Shown here one piece after another: positions 9,610 to 19,438 of a stretch of DNA of 64,000 bases. Position numbers and translations under genes: made by a program. Origin of the DNA: Providencia stuartii (GTDB taxonomy: Bacteria; Pseudomonadota; Gammaproteobacteria; Enterobacterales; Enterobacteriaceae); contig NZ_CP119546.1 in the NCBI RefSeq assembly GCF_029277985.1, positions 434,001-498,000 of the forward strand, in the 5' to 3' direction. The notes under the pieces are model-generated. The model was given only the letters and a program-made list of their open reading frames with translations, had not been told where the DNA came from and made no database searches. Position 1 is the first letter of the stretch, and every line of letters begins with the position of its first letter.

Positions 9610-10377
9610 TTATTTGTTAGAGACGATAACTTGAATTTTTCGTTTCTGGTCAGTACCCTTAACGGTGTACTCTTTCGTGGTTGCGCTCGGAATATTACTG
9701 TATAAGCCTGAACCCGCCGCATTCTCAATCTGCCACTGGTAAGTCAATTTGCTACTGTCACAAGTGCCATGACAGGTAACATCTGCTGTCAGCTTTTTAC
9801 CAACCTCTGGTTTTCCTGAAGTGAGACCGGAGATGGTCACGGCTTTCACGACACTACCATTCACTGTTGTAATTCCGCTACCGTCCGGTAGCTTGGTTCC
9901 TTTAATATCTAGGTAGGTTTTCGCTCCCACGGGTTTGCTCTCTGCGGGATCGGTAGCATTTGGATCAGTGTGCGCAATTGCTTTGACTGTGATAGTTTTC
10001 CCCAGCAACTTATTTGTCAGTATTAGCTTGTCACTGGTCTCGCTTGGAATCGTTGTTCCGTCTGCAAGCCACTCATAGCTAATGGTGACTTTATCGCCAT
10101 CTGCATCGTCGAACGCAAAGCCTGAAGCCTCCAAAGTGTCATTTTCTCCTAAAACATTGTCACCGTTTTTGTCATTGGCTTTGATTTGCCCATCTGTTTT
10201 CAGAACTGGCGCATGACCGATAACCGATTTTGTCGCGGGGGAGGTCACCGAGACAGGAGTAGTCGTGGAGGCTGCGAGTACAGGCGTACTGACAGCCATG
10301 CTCAGAACTGCACCCGTTATCAGGAGAGCGAGTTTGCCTTTGCCTGCTATTAGGTTTGGTTGCTGATTTTTGTTCAT
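9610..10377 (-). CDS. Exported Ig-like protein, candidate first cargo of the adjacent intimin-type barrel (ZirS/ZirU-like)
   Basis: A 255-residue secreted protein, middle gene of the operon, starting 41 bases after the barrel gene. It has an N-terminal signal peptide ending near PVLAAS. The mature part begins with VIGHAPV, then one Ig-like repeat with calcium-like acidic residues (NDKNGDNVLGEND, about residues 68-80). It ends in a domain (YQWQIENAAGSGLYSNI...KRKIQVIVSNK) that closely repeats the C-terminal domain of the barrel protein. The spaced cysteine pair CHGTC in this domain corresponds to CQDNC there. Membership in the ZirS/ZirU group is inferred from operon context. Confidence 0.78.
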   Translation of the reverse strand: MNKNQQPNLIAGKGKLALLITGAVLSMAVSTPVLAASTTTPVSVTSPATKSVIGHAPVLKTDGQIKANDKNGDNVLGENDTLEASGFAFDDADGDKVTISYEWLADGTTIPSETSDKLILTNKLLGKTITVKAIAHTDPNATDPAESKPVGAKTYLDIKGTKLPDGSGITTVNGSVVKAVTISGLTSGKPEVGKKLTADVTCHGTCDSSKLTYQWQIENAAGSGLYSNIPSATTKEYTVKGTDQKRKIQVIVSNK

Positions 10378-10418
10378 CTGATTGTTACCTCATATTTTTA
10401 AATGCCCGATGGGCGTAT

Positions 10419-12515
10419 TTATTGTGCCGTTACTCGCAGTCTGCGCTTTTGCATCTCTGTCGTAACGGTATACGTAATGGCTGTCGCGCCACTTATAGGC
10501 TGATACTGTCCTGACCCTTGAGTTGTCTCTACTTCCCACTGCCACGCGGTTGGCAAAATACAGTTATCTTGGCAGTCTGGGGTGGCAGTCAGGACATCAC
10601 CAACCACAGGATGCCCTGTCATGGCGGTACCGTTTCGAAATATCTGTATCCCCACGGGGGCTGCCATCACTTCTACTGTCGTCGACGCGATACTGATACC
10701 ATCTACCTGTGGGGTCAGGGTAAGAGTACCGGGAAGCTTTCCAGCTGTTATGGTGGTGGTGTAAACACCGGGAGCCGTTTCTTTCAATGCCGCCAACTTA
10801 ATGCCACTTTGCGAAGGCGACAGGGATGGCCCATCTTTCTTTGTTTTGAAGGTAAATGGCAACTGAATAGAGGAAGCCAGCCCCGTTACCGGTGCGTTTT
10901 GTTCATCTCGCATCGTCAGAGTCAATATTTCGGATTGAGCGATATTCAGTGAATCTGACCCCACTGTTAGACGTGAGTAGCGGTTAGAAAGCCCAGCGTC
11001 CACGATGATCGTGACATAGACCGGTTTTGACGCATTTCCCTTTCCATCCCATGCGCTGGCACTCAGGGTATAGGTATTCGTTGACCCCGCTTGCCAAGCT
11101 GGTAGGCGTATCTGCCAAGCAGTCAGACTTTTGCCAGCAGACTGCACTTTCCCGCCTTTGGATGAGAATGCGCTAAGCATTCCCCATTCCACGCGTTCAG
11201 CGCCGTATTTTGCGTTCAGAATGGCGTTGACTAACTGCTGGCTAGCGCCACGGCCGCGGATGACCTGTGGCAGTATCAGACTGATAAGTTCCTGTTTACG
11301 GTATTCGAGCACGATGTTGTTATTACGCTCTACCAGTGCCATACGGTTGCCTGAGAGCGTGCGTAGATTCGCTACTGCGGCAGATGACACTTGATCTTTC
11401 CAAGGCACGCCTAATGAATAGGTCAGTTTTGCTTGCAGCTGAAGTTCATCGCTTCCGTTTCCTTTACGCCAGTCAGCGCCGAGGGTGACCAATGGGAAAG
11501 GGGTATAGTTCACTCCCACCGTGATCGCTTTTGGAGCCTGACTACGCGTATCCTTATCTTTTAGCGCCACTTCATCCCCGAAATATTGTTCATATTTCAG
11601 TTTGCCGCCAAGCTGTGGATAAGACGGTAACCAGCCACTGGCGGTCATATCAAACCCATTGGCTGGTCGTTCATCATAGTCGTCAAAATCCCGTGACTGA
11701 TGCCAGTTGCTGAGTCGTAGATAACCATTAGCAGAGAAACGTAGGTAATCGGACGACAACTCTCCCCCGATACCGGCTCGACGGTTATTACCAGTAATAT
11801 CGATGTCATAAAAGGTGTTTACACCATACATCCATTGGTCATTGAATCGACGAACTCCACCCCCTAAGTTTAGCGTGGTGCGCTCATCAAGGTTTCGCCC
11901 ACCGAACTGGGTGAAGACGAGCCAATCCGGGTTTTGATACAGGGGGAGCAGCATGTCAGCAGATAGGGTACTCTGTGACAGTTTGTCTCCCGGCTGCACA
12001 CCAATCTGTGCAGTGCCATACTGATTCAGCCAGTTTTCTACGGTTGATGAGGCTTTGGTAACGGCCATATTTTTGGCTTGTCTGGAAAGATACTCGTTAG
12101 GACTTTGTGTGTTCATAGACTCAAAAAAGTCGGGAGCAGTACGAGACAACCAGTTCTGTATTTCATGATCTTGTTGGTCAGCCTGCTCTTTTGTTGTCGC
12201 TTTTTTGTTAGCTGCCTTTATTGCGTGTGTGCTTGGAACATCAATTTCATCTCCTGCCGATAGCTGTTCAAAAGCGCGGGGAAACTGACGCATTTGATTC
12301 AGGGTTTTCAGTTCCTCCACGGTCAGATCATACTGATGAGCCACGCTGTAAACGGTCTCTCCTGCTCGCAAATAGTAAGGTTTCACTTCCACCTCACCCA
12401 CAAAGTCCGTCGCAAATACTGTCGCTGCGGGCATGATGGAGACGGACAGTAAAACGGGAAGTAATAAGTGCCTCTGAGATGATTTGATACTGTGATGGTT
12501 AATACCAAAAATCAT
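10419..12515 (-). CDS. Intimin/invasin-type inverse autotransporter with LysM domain (ZirT-like)
   Basis: A 698-residue outer-membrane protein. A signal peptide (to about residue 36) is followed by a LysM domain (about 46-94, YYLRAGETVYSVAHQYDL) that should contact peptidoglycan. An intimin-type 12-strand barrel comes next (about 140-400, with the hallmark GGGVRRFNDQWMYGVNTFYD). Then come an invasin-type Ig domain, a Big-like domain (about 510-610) and a short terminal domain (from GHPVVGDVLTATPDC). It lacks the long passenger and lectin end of intimin. Short length, and two exported proteins encoded just downstream, match Salmonella ZirT, which exports ZirS and ZirU. A small hairpin (12534-12549) lies before the start. 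Confidence 0.85.
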   Translation of the reverse strand: MIFGINHHSIKSSQRHLLLPVLLSVSIMPAATVFATDFVGEVEVKPYYLRAGETVYSVAHQYDLTVEELKTLNQMRQFPRAFEQLSAGDEIDVPSTHAIKAANKKATTKEQADQQDHEIQNWLSRTAPDFFESMNTQSPNEYLSRQAKNMAVTKASSTVENWLNQYGTAQIGVQPGDKLSQSTLSADMLLPLYQNPDWLVFTQFGGRNLDERTTLNLGGGVRRFNDQWMYGVNTFYDIDITGNNRRAGIGGELSSDYLRFSANGYLRLSNWHQSRDFDDYDERPANGFDMTASGWLPSYPQLGGKLKYEQYFGDEVALKDKDTRSQAPKAITVGVNYTPFPLVTLGADWRKGNGSDELQLQAKLTYSLGVPWKDQVSSAAVANLRTLSGNRMALVERNNNIVLEYRKQELISLILPQVIRGRGASQQLVNAILNAKYGAERVEWGMLSAFSSKGGKVQSAGKSLTAWQIRLPAWQAGSTNTYTLSASAWDGKGNASKPVYVTIIVDAGLSNRYSRLTVGSDSLNIAQSEILTLTMRDEQNAPVTGLASSIQLPFTFKTKKDGPSLSPSQSGIKLAALKETAPGVYTTTITAGKLPGTLTLTPQVDGISIASTTVEVMAAPVGIQIFRNGTAMTGHPVVGDVLTATPDCQDNCILPTAWQWEVETTQGSGQYQPISGATAITYTVTTEMQKRRLRVTAQ

Positions 12516-13210
12516 TGATCTATTCCTTTTATTCCTTCCTTTAGGAAGGTATTTCCATTGCGGATAGCTGGGTAATAAATGCTAATTACCTTACTTAGAG
12601 AGATCAGTTATTAGGTTATTTAAACAATAACGATAGCTGAACGCTCCAGAGTGCTAAACACCAATAATAAAGTGCGATAGGCAGATATTGAGTTGTGTAT
12701 CTATAATTGATTGCTATATAAGTCTGTGCTTTATTTGGTTTGTGGATATTAAAACCTGACTCAATATTGCTGTCTCGTTTTGACGTGTAATGTATATATT
12801 CAGGCTAATAATGAGAACGTACTTGTTTGGATTAAATAGGAAGTCAGAAACGGTGGGATGAATTAAGGAAGGGGAATGTATTATCAATTAAGATCACTTT
12901 TTTATACTCGTCATATTCCAAGCCGCGTATTATTGGCTATGTTCATTTGCACTAATCAATTCACAACCTCTTAGCCAATGTGTCTTTAGGTGATTGACGT
13001 TTTCTTCTATTAATTCAAAATCACGTCGCGATATGTTGAATTCGTTTTCTGTCAGGAATATTGATCCTTAAAATAATAGGTTTTCATTCAGAAACGGTAA
13101 GAACGCTTATCGTCAGCACCTTCAACAAGTGACATATTCCTATTTAAGTGGGTCTTGATGAAGCGGTATGTGATTTTGGGCTAAGTCGGTATAGCTGACG
13201 GGATGGATAC
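12516..13210. other. Intergenic region without a supported gene
   Basis: About 700 bp between the divergently placed 5' end of the barrel gene and the plsB 3' end. I see no open frame worth calling. It holds a 7-bp palindrome at 12534-12549 in the barrel gene leader, and a repeat fragment at 12904-12952. The rest is AT-rich, presumably including the promoter of the zir-like operon. Confidence 0.6.
12904..12952. repeat. Fragment resembling a dispersed enterobacterial intergenic repeat
   Basis: The string ATACTCGTCATATTCCAAGC followed by TTGGCTATGTTCATTTGCAC resembles the terminal part of a short repeat that I recall being dispersed in Yersinia, Serratia, Photorhabdus and relatives (ACTCGTCATACTTCAAG... 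GGCTGCGTTCA). Only one end is visible; no matching inverted end was found nearby. This is recognition from memory, not a search. Confidence 0.35.
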
Positions 13211-13248
13211 AAATAAGGGGGAATGTTAGACACATTCCCCCTTATTTT
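13211..13248. terminator. Strong terminator after plsB
   Basis: A perfect 15-bp inverted repeat (AAATAAGGGGGAATG / CATTCCCCCTTATTT) with a 7-base loop. On the minus strand it follows the plsB stop by about 20 bases and ends in U-rich RNA (UUAUUU). Confidence 0.85.
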
Positions 13249-13268
13249 AGGGTTGCAGAGTAAACTAA

Positions 13269-15737
13269 CTAATCTTCTTTTGCGGGTTCTTTCTCAGCAG
13301 AACGCTCTTCTGGCTGGCTGACGCTTTCGATAGTTAAACGTATTTCTGGCGACATTAAACGTGAAATAACAGAATACAGTTTTTTCGCGTTGGCCGTAAA
13401 AATGTCGTTTTCATCGTTATCGATATAGCCTTCTTCTCGGAGTGTTTCCACTAAAGTTGAAAAGACAGCTTTGTCAAAGAACTCCGGTGCATTAATGCCA
13501 TGCAGCACAGAAAGTCGCTGAGCAAGCATGCGGCTTTCTTTCTCTAAGGTATTACGGCTAATTTCAGGGCTCGCATTGAGTAGAGAAAGCGTAATCGCAT
13601 AGCGTTGTAATGTCTCACGGACACCTGCGGCGAGTAGCTGCAACGGTCGAATACGACGAGGATTGAGTACCACGACGCCGTCTTCTTTCACGCATACCAA
13701 CTGTTGATGGTTGAGTTCATCAATTAAAGTATCAACGACCTCTATCAAAGATTCGTTATCAAAGCGCATAAATAGTTCCGCTTTGAGGAACGGGTAAATT
13801 TGCCCAACCTGATAGTGGATATCTTGGCGACTGATGCGCTCATGGTGTAGCACAATACTTGATATCAGTGATGGTAAGACCAAAAGGTGATGGATATTAT
13901 TGCGATAATAGGTCATTAAAACAGCATTTTCACGAGGCAGAATAATAATATCCCCCATGCTATCTTTTTCGACTTCAAATTTATCCATCTGCAAAGCATG
14001 TTCTAACAATTGCTCGGCGGTTTTATTGGGTGTCGTTGTATCCGCAGTATAAGGAACATTACGTAATAATTGCAGGTAACATTCGACTTGCTCAATCAGT
14101 TGTTCACGCGTTAGAGAGCGTTGACGTGAAGCCAGTAGTGCCGTTGAACAAAGGTTAATCGCATTGGCAGCCGCTGCGTTATTGATATTCACCATAATAT
14201 TATCGGCCAAACCACTCACAACAGGGTTTAACCAACTTGGTCTTTGAGGCTCAATAGGATCGATAGAATCACGCCAATGAGGCACATGTTTCGTTAAATA
14301 CTGTGTTAACGAAATCGGCTGGCCAAAATTAACGTAGCCTTGACCTAAATTACGTAATTTACGCAGGCCTCGTACCATCGAAAAGAAGCCTTCCTTCTCC
14401 TTTTCAGCACCTCGTAGCTCTTTTGCATAGGTCCCCACCTCCATGACATGTTCATAACCAATATAAATCGGTACGATAGTAATAGGGCGAGAGTCACCAC
14501 GTAGCATGGCCTGTAGTGTCATCGACAGTGTGCCTGTTTTGGGTTGCAACAAGCGACCTGTGCGAGAGCGTCCACCTTCAACAAAGTATTCAATGGAATA
14601 ACCCCGTGCAAACAGCTCACTGAGATATTCACGAAATACGGTCGAATAAAGTTTGTTTCCTTTAAACGTACGGCGTATAAAGAAAGCGCCTAAATGGCGG
14701 AAAATTGGACCTGCTGGCCAAAAGTTTAAGTTGATACCTGCCGCGATATGAGGGGGGACCAACCCTTGATGATACAGAACATAAGAAAGCAATAAGTAAT
14801 CCATATGACTACGATGTGATGGCACATACACAATTTCATGGCCATCTTGCGCTAACTGACGAACGCGTTCCGCATGCTGAACATTGATCCCTTGATATAA
14901 ACGGTTCCAAGTCCAGCCTAATACTCTATCCGTCAAGCGTATTGCTTCATAAGAGAAGTTAGCCGCAATTTCTTCCATCATATTGACGGCATTTTGCTGT
15001 GCTTTCTTCAGTGGAATTTTTTTACTACGTGCTTCATCTTCAACCGCTTTTTCAATCGCTTTTGAGGTTAATAGCTTATTGAAAAGATCTTGGCGGGCAG
15101 GCAGTTTCGGACCAACCGCCGCGAGGCGTTGACGTGAATAATGGATACGGGCAACACGTGCTAGTTTATTCGCAATAATCGTATCGGTACCATGCTCTTG
15201 CGCCATCACTCCCATGGATACGGTTGGCGAAAAACGGACAAAACTATCTCGCCCAAGCCAAATCACGGCAAAGAATTTTTGGATACCGTTGAGTAAGCGT
15301 AAGGGGGGAGCCGGTGTATGGCCTTCTCGTCCAGGTGCACGACCAAACATCACGGATGCAGGTAGCATTTGAATATCGAGATTCGGATTACTACGATGCA
15401 AGTCTAGGTATGCATGGAATATTCTTACTGACTCTTTACGTGGGTTTGGTGAGTAGTAGCGAAAGACTCTCGGACCATCATCAATGAAGACATAGGCCGG
15501 TAATTTAGTGCCATTAATGTCATTATCGACCAACGGGTCAGGTAGACCGATCGATAAGCATTGGTGACGTAATGTTAAAAGGTCAGACTTGGAATGATAA
15601 GGCAACACGTATAACGTGGGCCGGCTGGTGTCCAATTCCAGTTCTGATATCGGGTCTGTTGGAACGAGTTTACTCTTTACCAGTAATTTAAGTGGTAAAT
15701 TCAACGTGTTGTAATATATTTTACGCCATAGTGACAT
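13269..15737 (-). CDS. plsB: Glycerol-3-phosphate acyltransferase
   Basis: Inner-membrane enzyme that adds the first fatty acyl chain to sn-glycerol-3-phosphate in phospholipid synthesis. At 822 residues it is slightly longer than E. coli PlsB (807), with an extra acidic tail. The acyltransferase motifs are intact: HRSHMD (catalytic HX4D, about residue 305), [24 protein letters not shown] and [11 protein letters not shown]. It is divergent from dgkA with 114 bp between them, as in E. coli, so the two lipid genes probably have back-to-back promoters. Confidence 0.97.
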   Translation of the reverse strand: MSLWRKIYYNTLNLPLKLLVKSKLVPTDPISELELDTSRPTLYVLPYHSKSDLLTLRHQCLSIGLPDPLVDNDINGTKLPAYVFIDDGPRVFRYYSPNPRKESVRIFHAYLDLHRSNPNLDIQMLPASVMFGRAPGREGHTPAPPLRLLNGIQKFFAVIWLGRDSFVRFSPTVSMGVMAQEHGTDTIIANKLARVARIHYSRQRLAAVGPKLPARQDLFNKLLTSKAIEKAVEDEARSKKIPLKKAQQNAVNMMEEIAANFSYEAIRLTDRVLGWTWNRLYQGINVQHAERVRQLAQDGHEIVYVPSHRSHMDYLLLSYVLYHQGLVPPHIAAGINLNFWPAGPIFRHLGAFFIRRTFKGNKLYSTVFREYLSELFARGYSIEYFVEGGRSRTGRLLQPKTGTLSMTLQAMLRGDSRPITIVPIYIGYEHVMEVGTYAKELRGAEKEKEGFFSMVRGLRKLRNLGQGYVNFGQPISLTQYLTKHVPHWRDSIDPIEPQRPSWLNPVVSGLADNIMVNINNAAAANAINLCSTALLASRQRSLTREQLIEQVECYLQLLRNVPYTADTTTPNKTAEQLLEHALQMDKFEVEKDSMGDIIILPRENAVLMTYYRNNIHHLLVLPSLISSIVLHHERISRQDIHYQVGQIYPFLKAELFMRFDNESLIEVVDTLIDELNHQQLVCVKEDGVVVLNPRRIRPLQLLAAGVRETLQRYAITLSLLNASPEISRNTLEKESRMLAQRLSVLHGINAPEFFDKAVFSTLVETLREEGYIDNDENDIFTANAKKLYSVISRLMSPEIRLTIESVSQPEERSAEKEPAKED

Positions 15738-15851
15738 AAATGATTATAGCCTCTTGTTAACAATGCTTCGCAAGCATACCAGAAATCAACTGGCAAATGA
15801 TTAACTTTGACCGCAAAAAATGATTATTGTTTGTAATTTTGAGGAATAAAT

Positions 15852-16226
15852 ATGGCGAACCAAACTAAGGGATTGACTCGTGTAATAAAGGCTGCGGGGT
15901 ATTCCCTTAAAGGATTAAAGGCGGCTTGGATTAATGAAGCGGCCTTTCGGCAGGAATCTGTTGCGGCATTGATTGCCGTCATTATCGCGCTGTGGTTGGA
16001 TGTGAGTTATATCGATCGATTATTGTTGATCAGTTCTGTTGTGCTGGTGGCGATTGTTGAATTACTGAATAGTGCAATTGAAGCGGTGGTTGATCGCGTG
16101 GGCAGTGAATATCATGAATTGTCTGGTCGAGCTAAAGATATCGGTTCTGCCGCGGTGTTTGTGACCATTGGACTCGCGTTGGTTATTTGGGCAACCGTTT
16201 TATGGCAACACTATTTTGCTGGCTAA
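15852..16226 (+). CDS. dgkA: Diacylglycerol kinase
   Basis: Small inner-membrane kinase that phosphorylates diacylglycerol to phosphatidic acid, recycling the diacylglycerol left by membrane-derived oligosaccharide synthesis. At 124 residues (E. coli 122) it has three membrane helices and the family signature ELLNSAIEAVVDRVG with the catalytic-region Glu residues. The N-terminal amphipathic part contains NEAAFRQE. A GAGGAATAAAT ribosome site precedes ATG 15852. It sits between plsB and lexA in conserved order. Confidence 0.97.
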   Translation: MANQTKGLTRVIKAAGYSLKGLKAAWINEAAFRQESVAALIAVIIALWLDVSYIDRLLLISSVVLVAIVELLNSAIEAVVDRVGSEYHELSGRAKDIGSAAVFVTIGLALVIWATVLWQHYFAG

Positions 16227-16316
16227 TGTAGAAATTGTCGCAAATCGATAAATCCTTGATGAGCTTTCAACAAATATGGCACTTCAGTGATTTAAGTGTT
16301 TCAAAACTTCATTTAC

Positions 16317-16332
16317 CTGTATATACTCACAG
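16317..16332 (+). promoter_or_regulatory. LexA binding site (SOS box 1) of lexA
   Basis: CTGTATATACTCACAG matches the SOS box CTG-N10-CAG and is identical to the first lexA box of E. coli. It overlaps the likely promoter 31-46 bases before the lexA start. Confidence 0.93.
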
Positions 16333-16337
16333 TCTGA

Positions 16338-16353
16338 CTGTATAAACAAACAG
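16338..16353 (+). promoter_or_regulatory. LexA binding site (SOS box 2) of lexA
   Basis: CTGTATAAACAAACAG also fits CTG-N10-CAG, 5 bases after box 1 and 9 bases before the lexA start codon. Paired boxes indicate autoregulation as in E. coli lexA. Confidence 0.9.
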
Positions 16354-16362
16354 GGGAACGAG

Positions 16363-16986
16363 ATGAAAGCACTGACGGCTAGACAACAGCAGGTTTATGA
16401 TCTGGTGCGCGATCACATTTCTCAGACGGGTATGCCACCTACACGCGCTGAAATAGCAGCAAGCCTTGGTTTTCGTTCGCCTAATGCGGCAGAAGAGCAC
16501 CTTAAAGCCTTGGCACGTAAAGGGGTCATTGAGATTGTTTCAGGGGCTTCTCGTGGTATCCGTTTACTACTTGAAGAAGAAAATGATGCTGAAGTTCAGG
16601 GGCTTCCTTTGATTGGACGTGTTGCTGCTGGCGAACCTCTATTGGCTCAAGAGCACATTGAAAGTCATTATCAAGTGGATCCTGCTCTATTTAAGCCCCA
16701 TGCTGATTTTTTATTACGTGTTAATGGTATGTCAATGAAGGACATTGGGATTATGGATGGCGACCTTTTAGCTGTGCATAAAACACAAGATGTCCGTAAT
16801 GGGCAAGTGGTTGTTGCACGTATTGAAGATGAAGTGACTGTGAAACGCTTTAAGCAGCAAGGTAACCGTGTTGAGTTAATCGCTGAAAATGCAGAATTTG
16901 CTCCGATTATTGTTGATCTGCGTCAGCAGAATTTTACAATTGAAGGGCTAGCGGTTGGCGTGATCCGTAATGGTGACTGGTGCTAA
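16363..16986 (+). CDS. lexA: LexA repressor of the SOS regulon
   Basis: Represses DNA-damage genes and cleaves itself when RecA is activated. At 207 residues (E. coli 202) it has the N-terminal winged-helix DNA-binding domain ([14 protein letters not shown]..., recognition region [12 protein letters not shown]). The cleavage site is Ala89-Gly90 in RVAAGEP. The Ser124 (NGMSMKDIG) and Lys161 (TVKRFK) dyad is present, each offset by five from E. coli. Two SOS boxes precede the start, so it represses itself. No dinF follows; zur is next, tail to tail. Confidence 0.98.
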   Translation: MKALTARQQQVYDLVRDHISQTGMPPTRAEIAASLGFRSPNAAEEHLKALARKGVIEIVSGASRGIRLLLEEENDAEVQGLPLIGRVAAGEPLLAQEHIESHYQVDPALFKPHADFLLRVNGMSMKDIGIMDGDLLAVHKTQDVRNGQVVVARIEDEVTVKRFKQQGNRVELIAENAEFAPIIVDLRQQNFTIEGLAVGVIRNGDWC

Positions 16987-17176
16987 TGTTAGCGCCATAA
17001 AATACCCTCAAAAATATTGCTGGCAGATTTACTATGTATCTATTTTAGGAGTCTGCCTGCGATACCTTTCTTTTACTCATTAGTGAGTTTATCTGTGCAC
17101 CCGACTTATTAAGAGACATAAAATAAAATATTACGCTCTACTATAGTGTGTTTTGTCTATTTTATTGTCTTAGTGA

Positions 17177-17692
17177 TTACTTTTTCTTTGTCTTAATAGG
17201 TTGTTCATGGTCATGATGACAATGCTCATGGTCTTTACAGCTAGCTAACTCACTGCATACTCGGCATAAACCATGGTTCTCAACGACGGTATGACGGAGT
17301 TGAAATTGATTTTGATTAGCTAAATCTAAAATAGCAGCTTCTATGGTTCCGCAATCACTTTCTGCTACGCCACCGCAATGATCACAAATCAACATGACTG
17401 AGATATGGCTAGGATTGTCAAAGTGATGGCAGATAACATAGCTATTTGTCGATTCGATTTTATGAATAAAGCTCTGTTCCATTAAAAATTCAAGCGCACG
17501 ATAGACTGTTGGTGGCTTGGCTTGAGGCTCGACTTCACGCAGCAAATCGAGCAGGTCATAAGCACTTATTGCACCGTGTTGTTGCGCTATTAGCCGTAGA
17601 ACGGTTTCCCGCTGAGGCGTTAGCCTAACACCTCTTGATTGGCAAATTCTTTCGGCCATCACTAGCAGCTTATCCTCACTCATTATTTTCAT
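17177..17692 (-). CDS. zur: Zinc uptake regulator Zur (Fur family)
   Basis: Fur-family repressor of zinc-uptake genes. The N-terminal winged helix (RLTPQRETVLRLI, PPTVYRALEFLMEQ) is followed by the dimer domain with zinc-binding Cys pairs (CDHCGG, CRVC) and histidines (CHHFDNPSH). The tail is His-rich (HEHCHHDHE), as in E. coli Zur. The start is uncertain: GTG 17707, ATG 17692 and ATG 17683 are in frame. I chose 17692, which has GGGG nine bases upstream. It lies after lexA on the opposite strand, matching the E. coli neighbourhood without dinF and yjbJ. Confidence 0.95.
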   Translation of the reverse strand: MKIMSEDKLLVMAERICQSRGVRLTPQRETVLRLIAQQHGAISAYDLLDLLREVEPQAKPPTVYRALEFLMEQSFIHKIESTNSYVICHHFDNPSHISVMLICDHCGGVAESDCGTIEAAILDLANQNQFQLRHTVVENHGLCRVCSELASCKDHEHCHHDHEQPIKTKKK

Positions 17693-18773
17693 GGTCGTTG
17701 ACCCCACAGCAAAAATCCCAATGATAGTGAAGACAAGTTTACCATAACTTTATGATACATAGAGACTGAAATGAGAATGAATAAAAAGTGAGGCTTAGAA
17801 AAAAGCGTATTAGGAAAAAATCACAACCATTTAATATTCAAATAAATAAATCACATCTCACAATATACGTTAATATTGTATTTTAAGCATGTTACTAAAA
17901 GTGAGTGAAATAGGGTTATAAATGGCACCATTATACTCTGGTGCAATAAGTAATTTATTATCACGATAAAAACAAAACCAATACAAAATAATAACAAGTG
18001 AAGTGTAACTTTAAATTTAAAAAGTAATCTTCAGTAACACATTTCAATTGGGAGTTTTCTTATCTGCATTATTTAATATAGGTTTTTATTTTAATTTTCA
18101 TTGGTTTTTTATTTTTTAATTCTAATTTATTAGGTTTTCATACTGATTTTTGTTGTTTTTTTCTAGTGATACGTATTTCTTTATAATAAGGCGGCTTTCT
18201 TTTTAGAAAAAATTATTAAATTTTTATAAATATAAACTTACATTTTTATATATATTTTTCTAATTATTACTACTTTTAGGAGTTGGCGCTGCCTTTTTTA
18301 AGGGGTTGGAACTGAAAATAAGAAAATAACAGCATAATTTACTGGTTGCTCATCTTATTTTGTTTAGTTTTGACAAAAAATATCGTTTGTGTAGGATTGT
18401 CTATAGAAAATATGGGTGACCAAAATACGAGTAATCCAGTTTTGAGTTCTGTTTTGTTCTGTTTGAGTTTTGTGGAATATATATTGATTACTTACTTCAA
18501 CGTTGAAAAAGGTTGGAGAAAAAAGGATTTTACCTCATTAAATATTCCATATTTAAAGTGATGAATTGAATATTTCAATTTTTTTCTTTTTATAAAAATA
18601 AATTAAATGGATTAATTTATTTATTTTAAAAAAATCTCTTCCTAAAAGGTACTAGTGGAATAAGGAAAATCTGACTAATGCTAATTCTAATCGAAAATGC
18701 GCTTATGGGTTCATTTTTTTGGAATTAATTAGGATAGAGAGTGCTACTTCCTACATATCTAAAGGAAATCTTT
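17693..18773. other. AT-rich leader region before fimbrial cluster 1
   Basis: About 1.1 kb of very AT-rich DNA with no supported gene. A 71-codon TTG-initiated frame at 18346-18561 has no ribosome site and looks like chance. An interrupted palindrome (GCACCA at 17925 and TGGTGC at 17939) is visible. The region probably carries the cluster 1 promoter and may be an H-NS target; that is inference from base composition. Confidence 0.55.
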
Positions 18774-19355
18774 ATGAAATTTAATAAATTAGCGGTAAGT
18801 TTGGCATTAGGTTTAACTATGGGTGTTTCTATGACTGCGATGGCAGATGATCCTGCTCCAGTTGAAAGCTCACAAGGTAAAATTCAATTCACTGGTTTCA
18901 TCAATGATGTACCTTGTTCAATTGATGATGATAACCTGAATCAAACTGTTCGTTTTGGTGAAATCGCATTACACGAATTAACATCTGGTAAGTTCCGTTC
19001 AGATAGCCGTCCATTTGATATCGTGCTGAAAAATTGCTCAACTGAAACGTACAAAAACGCAAAAATCACCTTTACGGGTGGAACAATTTCTGGTTTCACA
19101 GGCTTTACCGGTGAATTACTTGGTTTAGGTAAAGTACAGAACGCGGGTATTGTTATCACTGATGGTGGAAGCAAAATCGTTGAATTCGGTAAACCATTCC
19201 CAGGTACTGGTAATGGCTATGACCTAAATAACGGTGATGGTTCAGAAACAACTCTGCATTTCGAAGCTTATGTGAAAGGTAACGAAGATCCTAATAACAA
19301 AGCAACAACAGGTCGTTTTGATACTGTTGCTAACTTCAAAATTATTTATCAATAA
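18774..19355 (+). CDS. Major fimbrial subunit (MrpA-like), cluster 1
   Basis: A 193-residue pilin that should polymerise into the shaft of a chaperone-usher fimbria. ATG 18774 follows AAAGGA and starts a standard signal peptide (MKFNKLAVSL...MAMAD). The mature protein has the paired cysteines of type 1-like pilins (VPCSID and LKNCS) and an end in aromatic Tyr (FKIIYQ) recognised by the chaperone. It resembles Proteus MrpA in signal peptide and in the segment around TETYK. It is the first gene of a seven-gene operon and is separated from the usher gene by a hairpin. Confidence 0.9.
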   Translation: MKFNKLAVSLALGLTMGVSMTAMADDPAPVESSQGKIQFTGFINDVPCSIDDDNLNQTVRFGEIALHELTSGKFRSDSRPFDIVLKNCSTETYKNAKITFTGGTISGFTGFTGELLGLGKVQNAGIVITDGGSKIVEFGKPFPGTGNGYDLNNGDGSETTLHFEAYVKGNEDPNNKATTGRFDTVANFKIIYQ

Positions 19356-19368
19356 AATTTAATGTGTC

Positions 19369-19398
19369 CAACATATGGCGTATTTGCGCCATATGTTG
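19369..19398 (+). terminator. Hairpin between major pilin and usher genes (attenuator)
   Basis: A perfect 12-bp stem (CAACATATGGCG / CGCCATATGTTG) with a 6-base loop lies 13 bases after the pilin stop codon, with T-rich DNA further on. In fimbrial operons such structures usually limit read-through and stabilise the pilin transcript, giving excess major subunit. Confidence 0.7.
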
Positions 19399-19438
19399 AT
19401 GACCTTATTTTATTTATTTTTATTAGTGGGTTAGTTAA

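Noticed and set aside
10518..12436. Several plus-strand frames opposite the intimin-type barrel gene
   Set aside because: They are antisense shadows of a well-supported minus-strand gene, without ribosome sites or domains.
17924..17944. GCACCA...TGGTGC palindrome as an NtrC site
   Set aside because: The gap between half-sites is too long for the NtrC consensus, and no nitrogen gene is nearby.
18346..18561. A 71-codon frame starting with TTG before fimbrial cluster 1
   Set aside because: No ribosome site, rare start codon, very AT-rich composition and no recognisable motif; expected by chance in such DNA.
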